NCBI GenBank assembly: GCA_027069135.1
Contig: JALXFE010000547.1
Span: 1-37,829, forward strand
DNA from: Thermoanaerobaculia bacterium
GTDB taxonomy: Bacteria > Acidobacteriota > Thermoanaerobaculia > Multivoradales > JAHZIX01
DNA: 37,829 nt
Reading direction: 5' to 3'
Shown: positions 1-7,437 of the stretch, in pieces
Position numbering within the stretch: the first letter of the stretch is position 1
Layout of the letters: every line of letters begins with the position of its first letter
Program-made: the position numbers and the translations under genes
Notes under the pieces: generated by a model
Told to the model about the DNA's origin: nothing
Databases searched by the model: none
What the model saw: only the letters and a program-made list of their open reading frames with translations

Positions 1-585
1 ACCGCCACCACCGCCACCACCGGTATTTCCTCCACCGGTTCCTCGGGCGGCAATGATGCGGGTGTTGAGGTCACGGGCGCCGCCTACAAAGACCAGGTCG
101 TAGAGCTCGCCACCGTGGTAATCCATGTCGTGGGTCGCAGGATCCCCCATGAGGTTCTGGAGGGCGGCGGGGAGGGCCGCGTAGTTATCACAGGCCCAAC
201 TTAGATTGCTTCGCAAGGTGGCGAGAGATTCAGCCCAGGGCTCGCCGACCGGCCCTCCGAGGGGCCAATATCCCGGCGGTCGGTCGGAAGACCAGCCATA
301 GCGGCTATTGCCCGCGGCAGCGACTTCCGGAAGATTGAAACGGGGATAGGTTCGGTAGGGCAGCCCGGTCAGCTGGGAGCTGACCAGCCAGGGGTCGGAG
401 CTCAAGTTGGCGGTCGCGCATTGGGGCGAGGAGCCGCTACCGTTCTTGGTATCTCGCCAGCAGGAGACGTTATCGGCCAGATGGAAACCGCAGCCAGGTT
501 CGAGCGCTTGCAGCATTTCTCCGCTCGAAAGCATCAGTGTCAGCAACGCGGTCGCCAGAAAAGGCCGCGAAAGCAGATTAGACAT
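1..585 (-). CDS. Secreted protein of unknown function, 3' end outside the window
   Basis: An uninterrupted reading frame of 195 codons starts with ATG at 585 and runs off the left edge. An AAGGAG ribosome site (595-600) lies 9 bases before the start. Residues 1 to about 27 look like a Sec signal peptide: a basic start (SNLLSRP), then a hydrophobic stretch (FLATALLTLML) and a small-residue region. The mature part is rich in Trp, Pro and Gly, with at least three Cys (in PGCGF, VSCWRD and PQCAT) that could form disulfides in the periplasm. Close to the window edge the chain becomes almost pure glycine, which looks like a flexible linker before a further domain that cannot be seen here. I do not recognise the family. 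The gene is divergent from the lipoprotein gene that starts at 943. Confidence 0.75.
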   Translation of the reverse strand, partial: MSNLLSRPFLATALLTLMLSSGEMLQALEPGCGFHLADNVSCWRDTKNGSGSSPQCATANLSSDPWLVSSQLTGLPYRTYPRFNLPEVAAAGNSRYGWSSDRPPGYWPLGGPVGEPWAESLATLRSNLSWACDNYAALPAALQNLMGDPATHDMDYHGGELYDLVFVGGARDLNTRIIAARGTGGGNTGGGGGGG

Positions 586-942
586 GGTTGGATACTCCTT
601 GTGTGATGGACCGCCGAGAGCTGGGACGGCCTTGGCTGCTCATCTCCGTCGCTGGAGGGCTCTTACGTTTCGAAAGTTCAATTCGTCCAACTTCTTGGTT
701 CAAGTTGTAGATCTACCCAAGTATTGAAGCGTGGACACCGGAGGGTGAATATGCCGCAAAAGCATATTCAAGTCAAGATGTTTTCTCCTCGCTGCCGTTC
801 TGGAGCGGTGGTGGATGTCGAAGATTTCGATGCGGAGCTCCATGAAAGGGGAAACCCCTGACAGAATGAGCTTGTGAGTCTCCGTCTGGAAGCCCAGATG
901 GCGGTAGGATTTCGTCAGAGTCTTGAAGGGACGATACGTCGC
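586..942. promoter_or_regulatory. Divergent intergenic region with several perfect palindromes
   Basis: No credible gene lies in these 357 bases; the frames here lack ribosome sites and resemble nothing. The region separates two divergent genes and must hold both promoters. Three palindromic elements stand out: CAACTT (688-693) with AAGTTG (702-707); the perfect 10-mer GTAGATCTAC (707-716); and a 9-base arm TGAATATGC (746-754) with its exact complement GCATATTCA (762-770) around a 7-base loop. The last is A+T-rich against a G+C-rich background and looks like an operator for a dimeric repressor. No convincing -35/-10 pair was identified. Confidence 0.5.
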
Positions 943-1527
943 ATGGAGAAACCCAATAGAAAGGTCCATCGAACCTGGGTCGCATTCGCTCTCTTTCTCG
1001 GGAGCATCGCGGCCCCTGGCTGCACCGTTTCCGTAGATGTCGGGAACGGGGAGGTCGCCGAAACCTCCGGCCTGCCGATCCCTGGGGAGCCCGGACCCCT
1101 GGACGCCATGTTCGGTCCCTACGACATAGTTCGCCGGGCTTTGCTCGAGGACCATCTCGACGGCGTAGGGGAAGCAGCGGCGTCGATCCGGGATGCGGGA
1201 ACAGCATTCATGGAAGGCTCCCACGACGGAATGCCTGCCGAGAAAGCCACTGCGCTAGAGGCCCTGGTGCCCGCCTTGATCTCCGCCGCCGAAGACCTGG
1301 CCCAAGCCGGGGACCTCGCCGCCGCTCGCGACTCCTTCTGGGCCTTGACGGAAGCTCTCGTCACCTACCGAGAGCTTTTCGGCAACGACAGCCTTCGCGT
1401 CGCTTACTGCCCGATGGCGGAGAAATCCTGGCTGCAACCGGATGAGGAGATTGGCAATCCCTACTACGGCCAATCCATGGCTGGCTGCGGAGGCTTCGTG
1501 GATGGGGAGGAAGGCGGCGGGTCTTGA
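943..1527 (+). CDS. DUF3347-domain lipoprotein, possible metal-handling protein
   Basis: The product has 194 residues. The chosen ATG at 943 has GAAGGG upstream (925-930) and gives an N-terminus with a basic start, a hydrophobic stretch (WVAFALFLGSIAAPGC) and a likely lipidation Cys, though the box before the Cys (APGC) is not ideal. A longer form from 874 would bury the signal sequence. The C-terminal half matches what I know of DUF3347: a helical region (ALEALVPALISAAEDLAQ) followed by AYCPMAEKSWLQ and NPYYGQSMAGCG. This domain usually sits at the C-terminus of CusB-type adaptor proteins of Cu/Ag efflux systems or in small periplasmic copper proteins, with the CPM and CG residues as likely metal ligands. 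Here it stands alone. Copper export is inferred from the family and from the csoR/copA-like pair about 20 kb away. Confidence 0.75.
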   Translation: MEKPNRKVHRTWVAFALFLGSIAAPGCTVSVDVGNGEVAETSGLPIPGEPGPLDAMFGPYDIVRRALLEDHLDGVGEAAASIRDAGTAFMEGSHDGMPAEKATALEALVPALISAAEDLAQAGDLAAARDSFWALTEALVTYRELFGNDSLRVAYCPMAEKSWLQPDEEIGNPYYGQSMAGCGGFVDGEEGGGS

Positions 1528-1543
1528 CTCTGCCCCGGGCTCC

Positions 1544-1570
1544 GGCGGAAAGGTTCAACACCCTTCCGCC
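1544..1570. terminator. Hairpin between convergent genes, likely bidirectional terminator
   Basis: GGCGGAAAGG (1544-1553) can pair with CCTTCCGCC (1562-1570) with one bulged A. The flanks GGGC and GCCC extend the stem. It lies between the ends of the DUF3347 gene and the porin gene, where a two-way terminator is expected. There is no long T run, so the call rests on position and stem strength. Confidence 0.55.
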
Positions 1571-1594
1571 AGGGCCCATGATTCTTACGTTGCC

Positions 1595-2803
1595 TCAAAA
1601 ACCATACGAGGTAAAGAGCCACACTTTGTCCGTGTCGGTGGCGAAGCCGTCGCTGTTGTAGAAGGCGGCTTTGAGACCGAAGGTCTGTTGCCAAGAGGTT
1701 TTGTGGGTGACTTGGAGGTCGAGCTCGGTGCCGTAGTCCGCATTCGAGCTCTCGGCACTGAAATCGTGATAGACGGCTTTCCAACCTACCCCGTGAGTCT
1801 TTCCGGAGACCGAGAGGTAGAGGTCTTCCAATCCATTTGTCGGAGTGCCCAGAAATTTGTCCGCCCAACCGTTGAATTTGTGGAGGGTCGCCAGGGGTGT
1901 TGAGAAGCGACCGTCCCCGGGGCTACCCTCCAGGACTTCGAGACCCAGTTGGACGGTGACGGGGCCGCTGACCACTCCCGCCATGCCATGGAGATATCCG
2001 GCGTCAATATGGTTTCGATTGTCCGCGGTGTCATCTTGCTGCGCAAGCTCCGCTTCCCACAGAAGCTTTACACCACCCACGGCGTGGCTTCCTTTGTATT
2101 CGGCACCATAGGTCAGCGTGGACAAGCCAGTGTCGGCGGATCGCTCATAGTCGAGACGGAAGCCGTAGAGGGTGAGCTTACCCACCGGCAGCTCCGAGGT
2201 GGCCTGGAGAAGATGGCTGGCCATGGGCTTGTCGTCGCCGAAGATCCGGTTCACGTTTTCGAGAAAGGCGTAGCTCAGGGCGACCTTTCCCGATACTTTG
2301 GTGTCGACCCTGAGGGCATCGATGCTCTGGTGGTTCTGACGCCAGCCGACCGGGCCGACGAAGCGTTGATCCCCCAGGGCGATGGTCTGGCGTCCGGCGG
2401 TGAGGGTTGTCTCCCCCTTCTCGAAGCGCAAGTAGGCCTGGTTGACCTCTGTAATCTCCGGATCGGCCACCACCGGCCGGTTCCGGACCCTGTTGTTCAA
2501 GCTGCCGGCGCCGGCGTTGCTATAGCTGTCGTCGGAGAAGACGGCAGTGACGTTTTCAGCCTCCAAGAAGAGGCTGAAGCCTTTGAAGGGCACCGTGCGG
2601 TAGCCCAGGGTAGTGCGTAGAGTCGAGGCGTTGGCGTCTTTGTCGAAGGGCACCTGATCGACGGTCTCGAAGCGGTACCGCAAGGAAACGCTCACCTTTC
2701 CTCCCGTGAGGGCCTCTCGGAGATCTGTAGGTTCTTCCGCGAGTGCTGTGGAGGTGAGGCCTATGGTGAGAAGGCCCCAGAGGAAAGTCTTTTGAAGGTT
2801 CAT
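1595..2803 (-). CDS. Alginate-export family outer-membrane porin
   Basis: The product has 402 residues, with a Sec signal at 1 to about 22 (MNLQKTFLWGLLTIGLTSTALA). The start has AGGAGG 5 bases upstream. The mature chain consists of alternating amphipathic strands typical of a beta-barrel and ends in an aromatic residue (WLFTSYGF), as is usual for outer-membrane proteins recognised by the BAM machinery. The segment GRQTIALGDQRFVGPVGWRQ, followed by NHQSIDALRV, is characteristic of the alginate-export (AlgE-like) porin family. Many members of this family do not move alginate but serve as general or substrate-specific channels; the substrate cannot be read from the sequence. The gene lies 174 bases downstream of the octahaem cytochrome gene in the same direction and may be co-transcribed, although a hairpin at 2957-2974 separates them. 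Confidence 0.8.
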   Translation of the reverse strand: MNLQKTFLWGLLTIGLTSTALAEEPTDLREALTGGKVSVSLRYRFETVDQVPFDKDANASTLRTTLGYRTVPFKGFSLFLEAENVTAVFSDDSYSNAGAGSLNNRVRNRPVVADPEITEVNQAYLRFEKGETTLTAGRQTIALGDQRFVGPVGWRQNHQSIDALRVDTKVSGKVALSYAFLENVNRIFGDDKPMASHLLQATSELPVGKLTLYGFRLDYERSADTGLSTLTYGAEYKGSHAVGGVKLLWEAELAQQDDTADNRNHIDAGYLHGMAGVVSGPVTVQLGLEVLEGSPGDGRFSTPLATLHKFNGWADKFLGTPTNGLEDLYLSVSGKTHGVGWKAVYHDFSAESSNADYGTELDLQVTHKTSWQQTFGLKAAFYNSDGFATDTDKVWLFTSYGF

Positions 2804-2956
2804 AACCCCCTCCTGAAGGGTTCTGTCGATCGTTAATTTTGTAAGGCATTACTGGTGCCGTAGTCGCTCCTCATGGAGGTACGGATCTCGTCTCTAGCTG
2901 CTGGGCCCCTGTGGCGGGCAGAGCAGCGTTCCCGCATGAAGACCGGGAGGGGGCAT

Positions 2957-2974
2957 CACCGGCGAAGCCTGGTG
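2957..2974. terminator. Compact hairpin just after the octahaem cytochrome gene
   Basis: CACC GGC / GCC GGTG arms close on a GAA loop with one bulged T. The hairpin starts 3 bases past the stop codon of the minus-strand cytochrome gene. It lacks a T run, so it may be a terminator or an mRNA-stabilising 3' hairpin. Confidence 0.4.
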
Positions 2975-2977
2975 TGG

Positions 2978-4624
2978 CTAGCTGGCTTTCCCTCCCGGAC
3001 CGTAGCGCTTTTCCATCTCTTTGCGTATGACCTTCATCTGGTCTTCGGCACCTTGCTCGAACCAAGAGTGCTCGGGGCGGCGGAGAATGCTCTTGATGAC
3101 GGCTTCCACCCTTGAGGCGGCGGCTCCTTGACCGGTTTTACGGCCGTGGGCGACGAGTTCGCGAGCCTGCGGGATGAGCTCTGTGTAGAAACGCTCGGCG
3201 ACCTCGAACATACCGTGCCAATGGGTGTAATCCGGCGCCATCATGGAGGCTCCGTGGCGGGCCCGTCGTCCTTCGTGATGCCAGAGGTAGAACCAGGTCC
3301 ACTCGATCTCTTCGTCAAATTGAGTGGGGGTTCTCAACCCCTCCTTGGCGAGGGCGGTCATGATGTCCCGTCCGGGCTTGGCGAACTTCTCGTTGAAGAG
3401 GATCACCAGGTTGTCGTATTGGTCGTAGAAGGCGTTGATGTAGGGCGGCGTATGGCAGTGGGAGCACACTGCTTTCATGCGATTGCGCTTGGCCTCCGCC
3501 GTGTCGGTGATGAGTTTCTGCCGTTCCGCCGGGTCGGTCGCGGTGACGATGTTGCCGTTGATGTCGGTATCCATCACGACGCTGACCGGTGGCCGGTTGG
3601 TCCAGGAGATGCGCTCCCCGGGATCGTGGGTGATCTTGCCGCCGTTGCGGGAGTTGCCGGAGAGGTGGCAGGTCGCGCAGGTCGGGGCCTGAGAGTAGTC
3701 CTCCCCGAGGACCCAATCCGGGGCGTCCAGGTTCATCTCGTCCTTGAGGTCTCGGTAGGCCACGCCGTGCTTGGATTCCTCGAAGATCTCCTTCTGGGGA
3801 TGATCCGGGCCGAGGTGGCATTTACCGCAATTCTCCGGCTGGCGAGCCCGCCGAGGAGAAAAGTCATGACGGCTGTGGCAGGCGGTGCAGGAACCCCGAG
3901 AGCCGTCCAGGTTGAGGCGGCCGATGCCGGTATTGGGCCAGGTGGTGCTGGCCAACTGAGGTTTGCCGCTCTCGTCCCGAAGGATCCGTCCGAGGGCCTC
4001 GGGATTGGTGGGCTGACCGGTCTCGTCCGGTGCCAGATCGTCGACATCGATCGTCCCGCCATCGGTCCCTTGGAACGCGACCTTACTGCCGTGGCATTGT
4101 TGGCAGCCGGAGAAGGAGCTGGAATTTCCCAGGACCGCTTCCACCACCTTGCCGGGGGTGGGCGAATGGGGACTGAAGAGCGCCGGCCCCCCTTCGACGG
4201 TCTCTGCGAGAAAGTTGTCGAGGGAAGCAAGGATATTTCCTGCCGCAGCGTGGTGGCTGCGCTGGAACTCCTCAGCGACTTGCATATGGCAGCGAGCGCA
4301 ATCCCTGGGAGTCACGATCACCGCTACGCTCTGGCCGTAGTGAGCGAAGGCGTCCGCGTCTCCGGATTCCGCCTTGTGGCAGTCGAAACAAGCGACTCCG
4401 CTGACCGCGTGTTTGGAGCCCTTCCAATGATCGATGATGGCCGGCGTGGTTTCGCCATGGCAGTCGACACAAGCCCGGGAGGCCGCAGGCACCGCCACGT
4501 GGGCCGGGGCGATGCCCAGCTCCTCGTGCTTGCGGGCTACCTCTCGCCATTGGACGACGATCAGGGAAGCCAAGAAAAGGAAGGATAAGCCGATGAGGAC
4601 CAGGCGTTTTTGATTCAGAGTCAT
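2978..4624 (-). CDS. Membrane-anchored octahaem cytochrome c, HAO-like
   Basis: The product has 548 residues. Residues 8-24 form an uncleaved-looking hydrophobic anchor, so the body would be periplasmic. Exactly eight CxxCH haem-binding motifs follow (CVDCH at 52-56, then CFDCH, CARCH, CQQCH, CTACH, CGKCH, CATCH, CSHCH). The length, the haem count and the C-terminal block WHHEGRRARHGASMMAPDY followed by THWHG fit the hydroxylamine oxidoreductase (HAO) family of octahaem proteins. Members either oxidise hydroxylamine or hydrazine, or act reductively on nitrite. Oxidative members carry a Tyr cross-linked to the catalytic haem; Tyr466 in the APDY motif is a candidate, which I cannot confirm without an alignment. 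The gene starts 26 bases after the cytochrome b gene ends, with a GAGGGAG ribosome site. It occupies the place of cytochrome c1 in a Rieske/cytochrome b operon. Confidence 0.85.
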   Translation of the reverse strand: MTLNQKRLVLIGLSFLFLASLIVVQWREVARKHEELGIAPAHVAVPAASRACVDCHGETTPAIIDHWKGSKHAVSGVACFDCHKAESGDADAFAHYGQSVAVIVTPRDCARCHMQVAEEFQRSHHAAAGNILASLDNFLAETVEGGPALFSPHSPTPGKVVEAVLGNSSSFSGCQQCHGSKVAFQGTDGGTIDVDDLAPDETGQPTNPEALGRILRDESGKPQLASTTWPNTGIGRLNLDGSRGSCTACHSRHDFSPRRARQPENCGKCHLGPDHPQKEIFEESKHGVAYRDLKDEMNLDAPDWVLGEDYSQAPTCATCHLSGNSRNGGKITHDPGERISWTNRPPVSVVMDTDINGNIVTATDPAERQKLITDTAEAKRNRMKAVCSHCHTPPYINAFYDQYDNLVILFNEKFAKPGRDIMTALAKEGLRTPTQFDEEIEWTWFYLWHHEGRRARHGASMMAPDYTHWHGMFEVAERFYTELIPQARELVAHGRKTGQGAAASRVEAVIKSILRRPEHSWFEQGAEDQMKVIRKEMEKRYGPGGKAS

Positions 4625-4650
4625 TTCTTAGATTCTCCCTCTCGAGCTCA

Positions 4651-5703
4651 CTAGTGGGCGACTAACCCTTCCCAAACCGTCAGCGCGATGATCAATAGGG
4701 TCGCGGCGATACCGATCCAAACACTGGCTTCCGCGTAGCGGGTCCGGCGCCTTATCCAGGCGTCGATAAAAGGCCATAGGTACATGATGAAGACGATGAA
4801 TCCGGTCGACAGAATGGCGAAACCACCGGCGAAGAGCTTGAGCCATCGGAAGGTCACGTAGAAGAACCATTCCGGTTTGATGACCTCCGGCGTGACCAGC
4901 GGATTCGCTTTGGGCCCCAGGGTTGCAGGCAGGATGGTTGCGAGCACCGTGAGGAGAATCATCAGGCCGAGGCCCATGATCAGCTCCGTGTACAAATGGT
5001 CCGGAAAGAAGTTGAAATGCTTCTTCTCTTCCTTCTCTTCTTCCTCGAATTGAAACTCCGTCACTCCTTGGAGCCGGATCAATGCGATATGCACGACCAG
5101 GAGGAGGATCAACGTCACGGGCAGGGCCGCCGCATGGAGGACAAAGAAGCGTGGCAAGGTCCGAGGGTTGTAGCCGTCGCCGCCGAGAAGCATCTGCCGA
5201 AGAAATTCTCCGACTACGGGCACGCTGCCGGTGAGGTTCGCCGCCACCGTAGCTCCCCAGAAGGAGAGTTGCTCGTAGACCAGGCTGTAACCCGTGAAGC
5301 CGATCATCAGGGTGCAGATGAGCATGGTCATGCCGACCATCCAATTGAGCTCTCGGGGCTTGCGATAGGCGCCGGTGAAGTACACCCGCATCTGGTGCAG
5401 AATGACGGCGGCGATCATCAGGGTGGCTCCCCATTTGTGGACCCCCCGCAGATACCAGCCGAAGGCCGCTTCCTCAGTGATGTATCGGACGGATTCGTAG
5501 GCGGTTTCCGGGGCTGGCTGGTAATAGACCGCGAGCACGATCCCGGTGACGATCTGGATGACGAAGAGGTAGGCGGGAGTGCCTCCGAGGGCGAACCACC
5601 ATCGCTTGAGGTGGTTCGGTACCGGCTCGTTGGTAAGCTCCCGGATCTGCCCTCCGGAGATGGGGATGCGATCCTGAATCCAGGTGGTGATGCGATCGAC
5701 CAT
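4651..5703 (-). CDS. Cytochrome b of a Rieske/cytochrome b complex (b6-type haem spacing)
   Basis: The product has 350 residues, a quinol-oxidising membrane subunit. Haem ligand pairs are visible: His89 and His103 (14 apart) in one helix pair and His190 and His205 (15 apart) in the other. The unequal 14/15 spacing is that described for cytochrome b6, not mitochondrial-type cytochrome b. The Qo-site motif reads PEWFF, a variant of PEWY. b6-like and subunit-IV-like halves are fused in one chain, joined by a charged stretch rich in Glu and Lys (EEEEKEEKK, about residue 222). The ATG at 5703 overlaps the stop codon of the Rieske gene (TGATG), which favours this start by translational coupling. 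A longer form from 5757 is open but less likely. Electrons should pass from quinol to the Rieske protein and then to the octahaem cytochrome. Confidence 0.9.
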   Translation of the reverse strand: MVDRITTWIQDRIPISGGQIRELTNEPVPNHLKRWWFALGGTPAYLFVIQIVTGIVLAVYYQPAPETAYESVRYITEEAAFGWYLRGVHKWGATLMIAAVILHQMRVYFTGAYRKPRELNWMVGMTMLICTLMIGFTGYSLVYEQLSFWGATVAANLTGSVPVVGEFLRQMLLGGDGYNPRTLPRFFVLHAAALPVTLILLLVVHIALIRLQGVTEFQFEEEEKEEKKHFNFFPDHLYTELIMGLGLMILLTVLATILPATLGPKANPLVTPEVIKPEWFFYVTFRWLKLFAGGFAILSTGFIVFIMYLWPFIDAWIRRRTRYAEASVWIGIAATLLIIALTVWEGLVAH

Positions 5704-6308
5704 CAGCTGATCCGCCCGGTTGCTGTCGTGTCCATGTCGGTTCCGGGGTCGCCGCAAAGGCAGGGGTCCTGATCGGCCCCTCGTACCGGCCCGGGAGCCT
5801 CGAGGCGGCCGTCACCGAGGGCTGCGACCTGCAGCGGTACCTGGATATAGAGCAATCCCCCCTCGATCTTCATCGGGTACTGCGGTAGAGATTGCCCGGC
5901 ATCTCCCGGTGGACCTCCGATGCCCTTGCCTTCCGGGGTGAAGACGCCGTTGTGGCAAGGGCAGAAGAAGCGATTGTTCTGGGGTTCCCAATGAACCTGG
6001 CAACCGAGGTGTGGGCAGGTGCTCGAAAGGGCGATGAAAGTCTCGGGATCCTGGCGAGTGATATTGACGGGGCTGCCGTTGGGTAAGCGGTAGAGGAGGG
6101 TTTCCACCTCCCCGAGGCCGCGCAGCTCCCGAACGAAGAGCCATCCGTAATCGGCCGGGCGGGCGGGAAAGAGGAAACGCCCGATGAAGCCTGCAAAGGT
6201 CCCATAAGCCGTTACCAGGGCGCCACCGAGGGCGAGGCTCGATAACCACCCCAAAGCGGATCGACGACCCGGATCCTTGAGATTTGCGCCAGCGGCCTGG
6301 TCGCCCAT
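5703..6308 (-). CDS. Rieske [2Fe-2S] iron-sulfur protein
   Basis: The product has 201 residues and is the first gene of the Rieske/cytochrome b/octahaem operon. Residues 19-47 form an N-terminal membrane anchor preceded by DPGRRSALG, a form of the twin-arginine motif expected for Rieske export. The cluster-binding boxes are CPHLGC (98-103) and CPCHNG (116-121): ligands Cys98, His100, Cys116 and His119, with the stabilising disulfide Cys103-Cys118. GEGKGIGGPPG-type sequence follows, as in the family's Pro loop. The C-terminal 30 residues (rich in Gly, Asp and Pro, with CLC) are an extension beyond the usual fold. Start: ATG at 6308 with GAGAGAGGA upstream; a start at 6353 would add 15 polar residues and lacks this support. 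Confidence 0.9.
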   Translation of the reverse strand: MGDQAAGANLKDPGRRSALGWLSSLALGGALVTAYGTFAGFIGRFLFPARPADYGWLFVRELRGLGEVETLLYRLPNGSPVNITRQDPETFIALSSTCPHLGCQVHWEPQNNRFFCPCHNGVFTPEGKGIGGPPGDAGQSLPQYPMKIEGGLLYIQVPLQVAALGDGRLEAPGPVRGADQDPCLCGDPGTDMDTTATGRIS

Positions 6309-6520
6309 ATGCCAATCCTCTCTCGGTTGGTTATTAATCTCTTCAGGATACACGATCAGCTACCCGCGGGACTCTTTTTGGTGAGGGATCGTCGCCAAAT
6401 TTTCTAGCAGGCCCGACCTTAGGGAGATAGCAGGCGGTTGGGACCACCCGGCGGGGGGGGCCTGGGCTACACCTTGAGGTGGTTGGGGGGTAGTTGGAGG
6501 CGGAGATCGAGAGTGTCCCC

Positions 6521-7183
6521 TCAGGCGGTCCCCGGATCTGCCTCGAGAAGCCCTTCGCGAAACGCGTAAGCGACGACCTCGGCGCGATTGTGGAGGTGAA
6601 GCTTGTCGAGGATGTTCCGGATATGGAATTTCACCGTGTTCTGGCTGACTCCTAGGCTCTCGGCGAGCTTTCGGTTGGAGGTCACCCCGGTGCCCATCAA
6701 TTCGAGGACTTCCTGCTCTCTTTCCGTCAAAGCGTCCGGGGAACGAGAGGGTCGGCGGGATTCTCGCGGACCGTCGGAAAATTCCTCGAGCAGCCGGCGA
6801 GCCAAGGCCGGGCTCAATGCCGGCTCGCCCCGTTCGACCCCACGAAGGAGGGTGAGAAAGCGCTGGGCCTCCAGATCCTTGAGCAAATATCCCTTGGCTC
6901 CGGATTTTATGGCCTCGAAGAGCTTGGAGTCGTCGTCCGAGGCGGTTAGCACGACGACTTTGACCTCCGGCAGCTCCGCGGAAAGACGGCGGGTTGCCTC
7001 GAGGCCGTCCATTTCCGGCATGGTGAGGTCCATAAGGACGATTTGAGGTTTGAGCAACCAGGCTTTTTCGATAGCTTCCCGGCCGTTCCCGGCCTCTCCG
7101 ACGACATGGACCTCGTGGGCTTCCAACAAGCTCTTCAAGCTCTCGCGGAAGAGAGCATGGTCGTCGGCGATCAGTACTTGCAT
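6521..7183 (-). CDS. NarL/FixJ-family response regulator
   Basis: The product has 220 residues. The receiver domain (about 1-120) has the acidic pair Asp7-Asp8, the phospho-acceptor Asp52 in VLMDLTMPEMDG, and the conserved Lys in GYLLKD. A LuxR-type helix-turn-helix occupies about 150-215 (LTEREQEVLELM, then SQNTVKFHIRNIL). The linker is basic and Ser/Arg-rich. The ATG at 7183 has an AAAGGAG ribosome site and begins exactly at the receiver domain; a longer frame from 7264 has no such support. No sensor kinase is present in the window, so its signal is unknown. It is divergent from the universal stress gene at 7438 and could control it. Confidence 0.9.
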   Translation of the reverse strand: MQVLIADDHALFRESLKSLLEAHEVHVVGEAGNGREAIEKAWLLKPQIVLMDLTMPEMDGLEATRRLSAELPEVKVVVLTASDDDSKLFEAIKSGAKGYLLKDLEAQRFLTLLRGVERGEPALSPALARRLLEEFSDGPRESRRPSRSPDALTEREQEVLELMGTGVTSNRKLAESLGVSQNTVKFHIRNILDKLHLHNRAEVVAYAFREGLLEADPGTA

Positions 7184-7437
7184 TGTCGGTGGCTCCTTTG
7201 GGGTCGCTAGCTGAGCTTGCAAGGTTACCCTATGGCCTTGGGAAGTCTTCACCAAGCCCTGCACGGGTAGCCCTTCCCACCCTTTGGGGTAGTTAGTTTC
7301 CTTAGAAAGGCGGCCCGAGGCTACCCCTACGGCGCTTTGGACATCAAATATAGACGCCTAAGATCATTGGGAACCTGAGTAAGGGGCGTGCCAAAACCTC
7401 AGCTCACCCAAGCCTACTAGAGCCCGGAGGCATCCTG
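7184..7437. promoter_or_regulatory. Divergent region between response regulator and stress protein
   Basis: These 254 bases hold no gene. GGGGTAG (7286-7292) and its complement CTACCCC (7321-7327) form an inverted repeat 28 bases apart. The second arm reads TACCCCT, which fits the published NarL heptamer TACYYMT; further GGGTAG/TTACCC-like copies occur at 7225 and 7265. Use by the adjacent NarL-type regulator is inference. No firm -35/-10 pair was found. Confidence 0.35.

Noticed and set aside
1-30. ACC/GCC triplet repeat at the left edge, considered as a microsatellite or repeat element
   Set aside because: It is the coding sequence of a glycine-rich linker in the minus-strand secreted protein.
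407-727. Plus-strand frames over the first 700 bases
   Set aside because: The minus-strand frame to 585 has a ribosome site and a signal peptide, which explains the region better.
3128-4588. A 486-codon open frame on the plus strand opposite the octahaem cytochrome gene
   Set aside because: It is antisense to a gene with eight CxxCH motifs, has no ribosome site and no recognisable domain. Such long frames are expected opposite G+C-rich genes.
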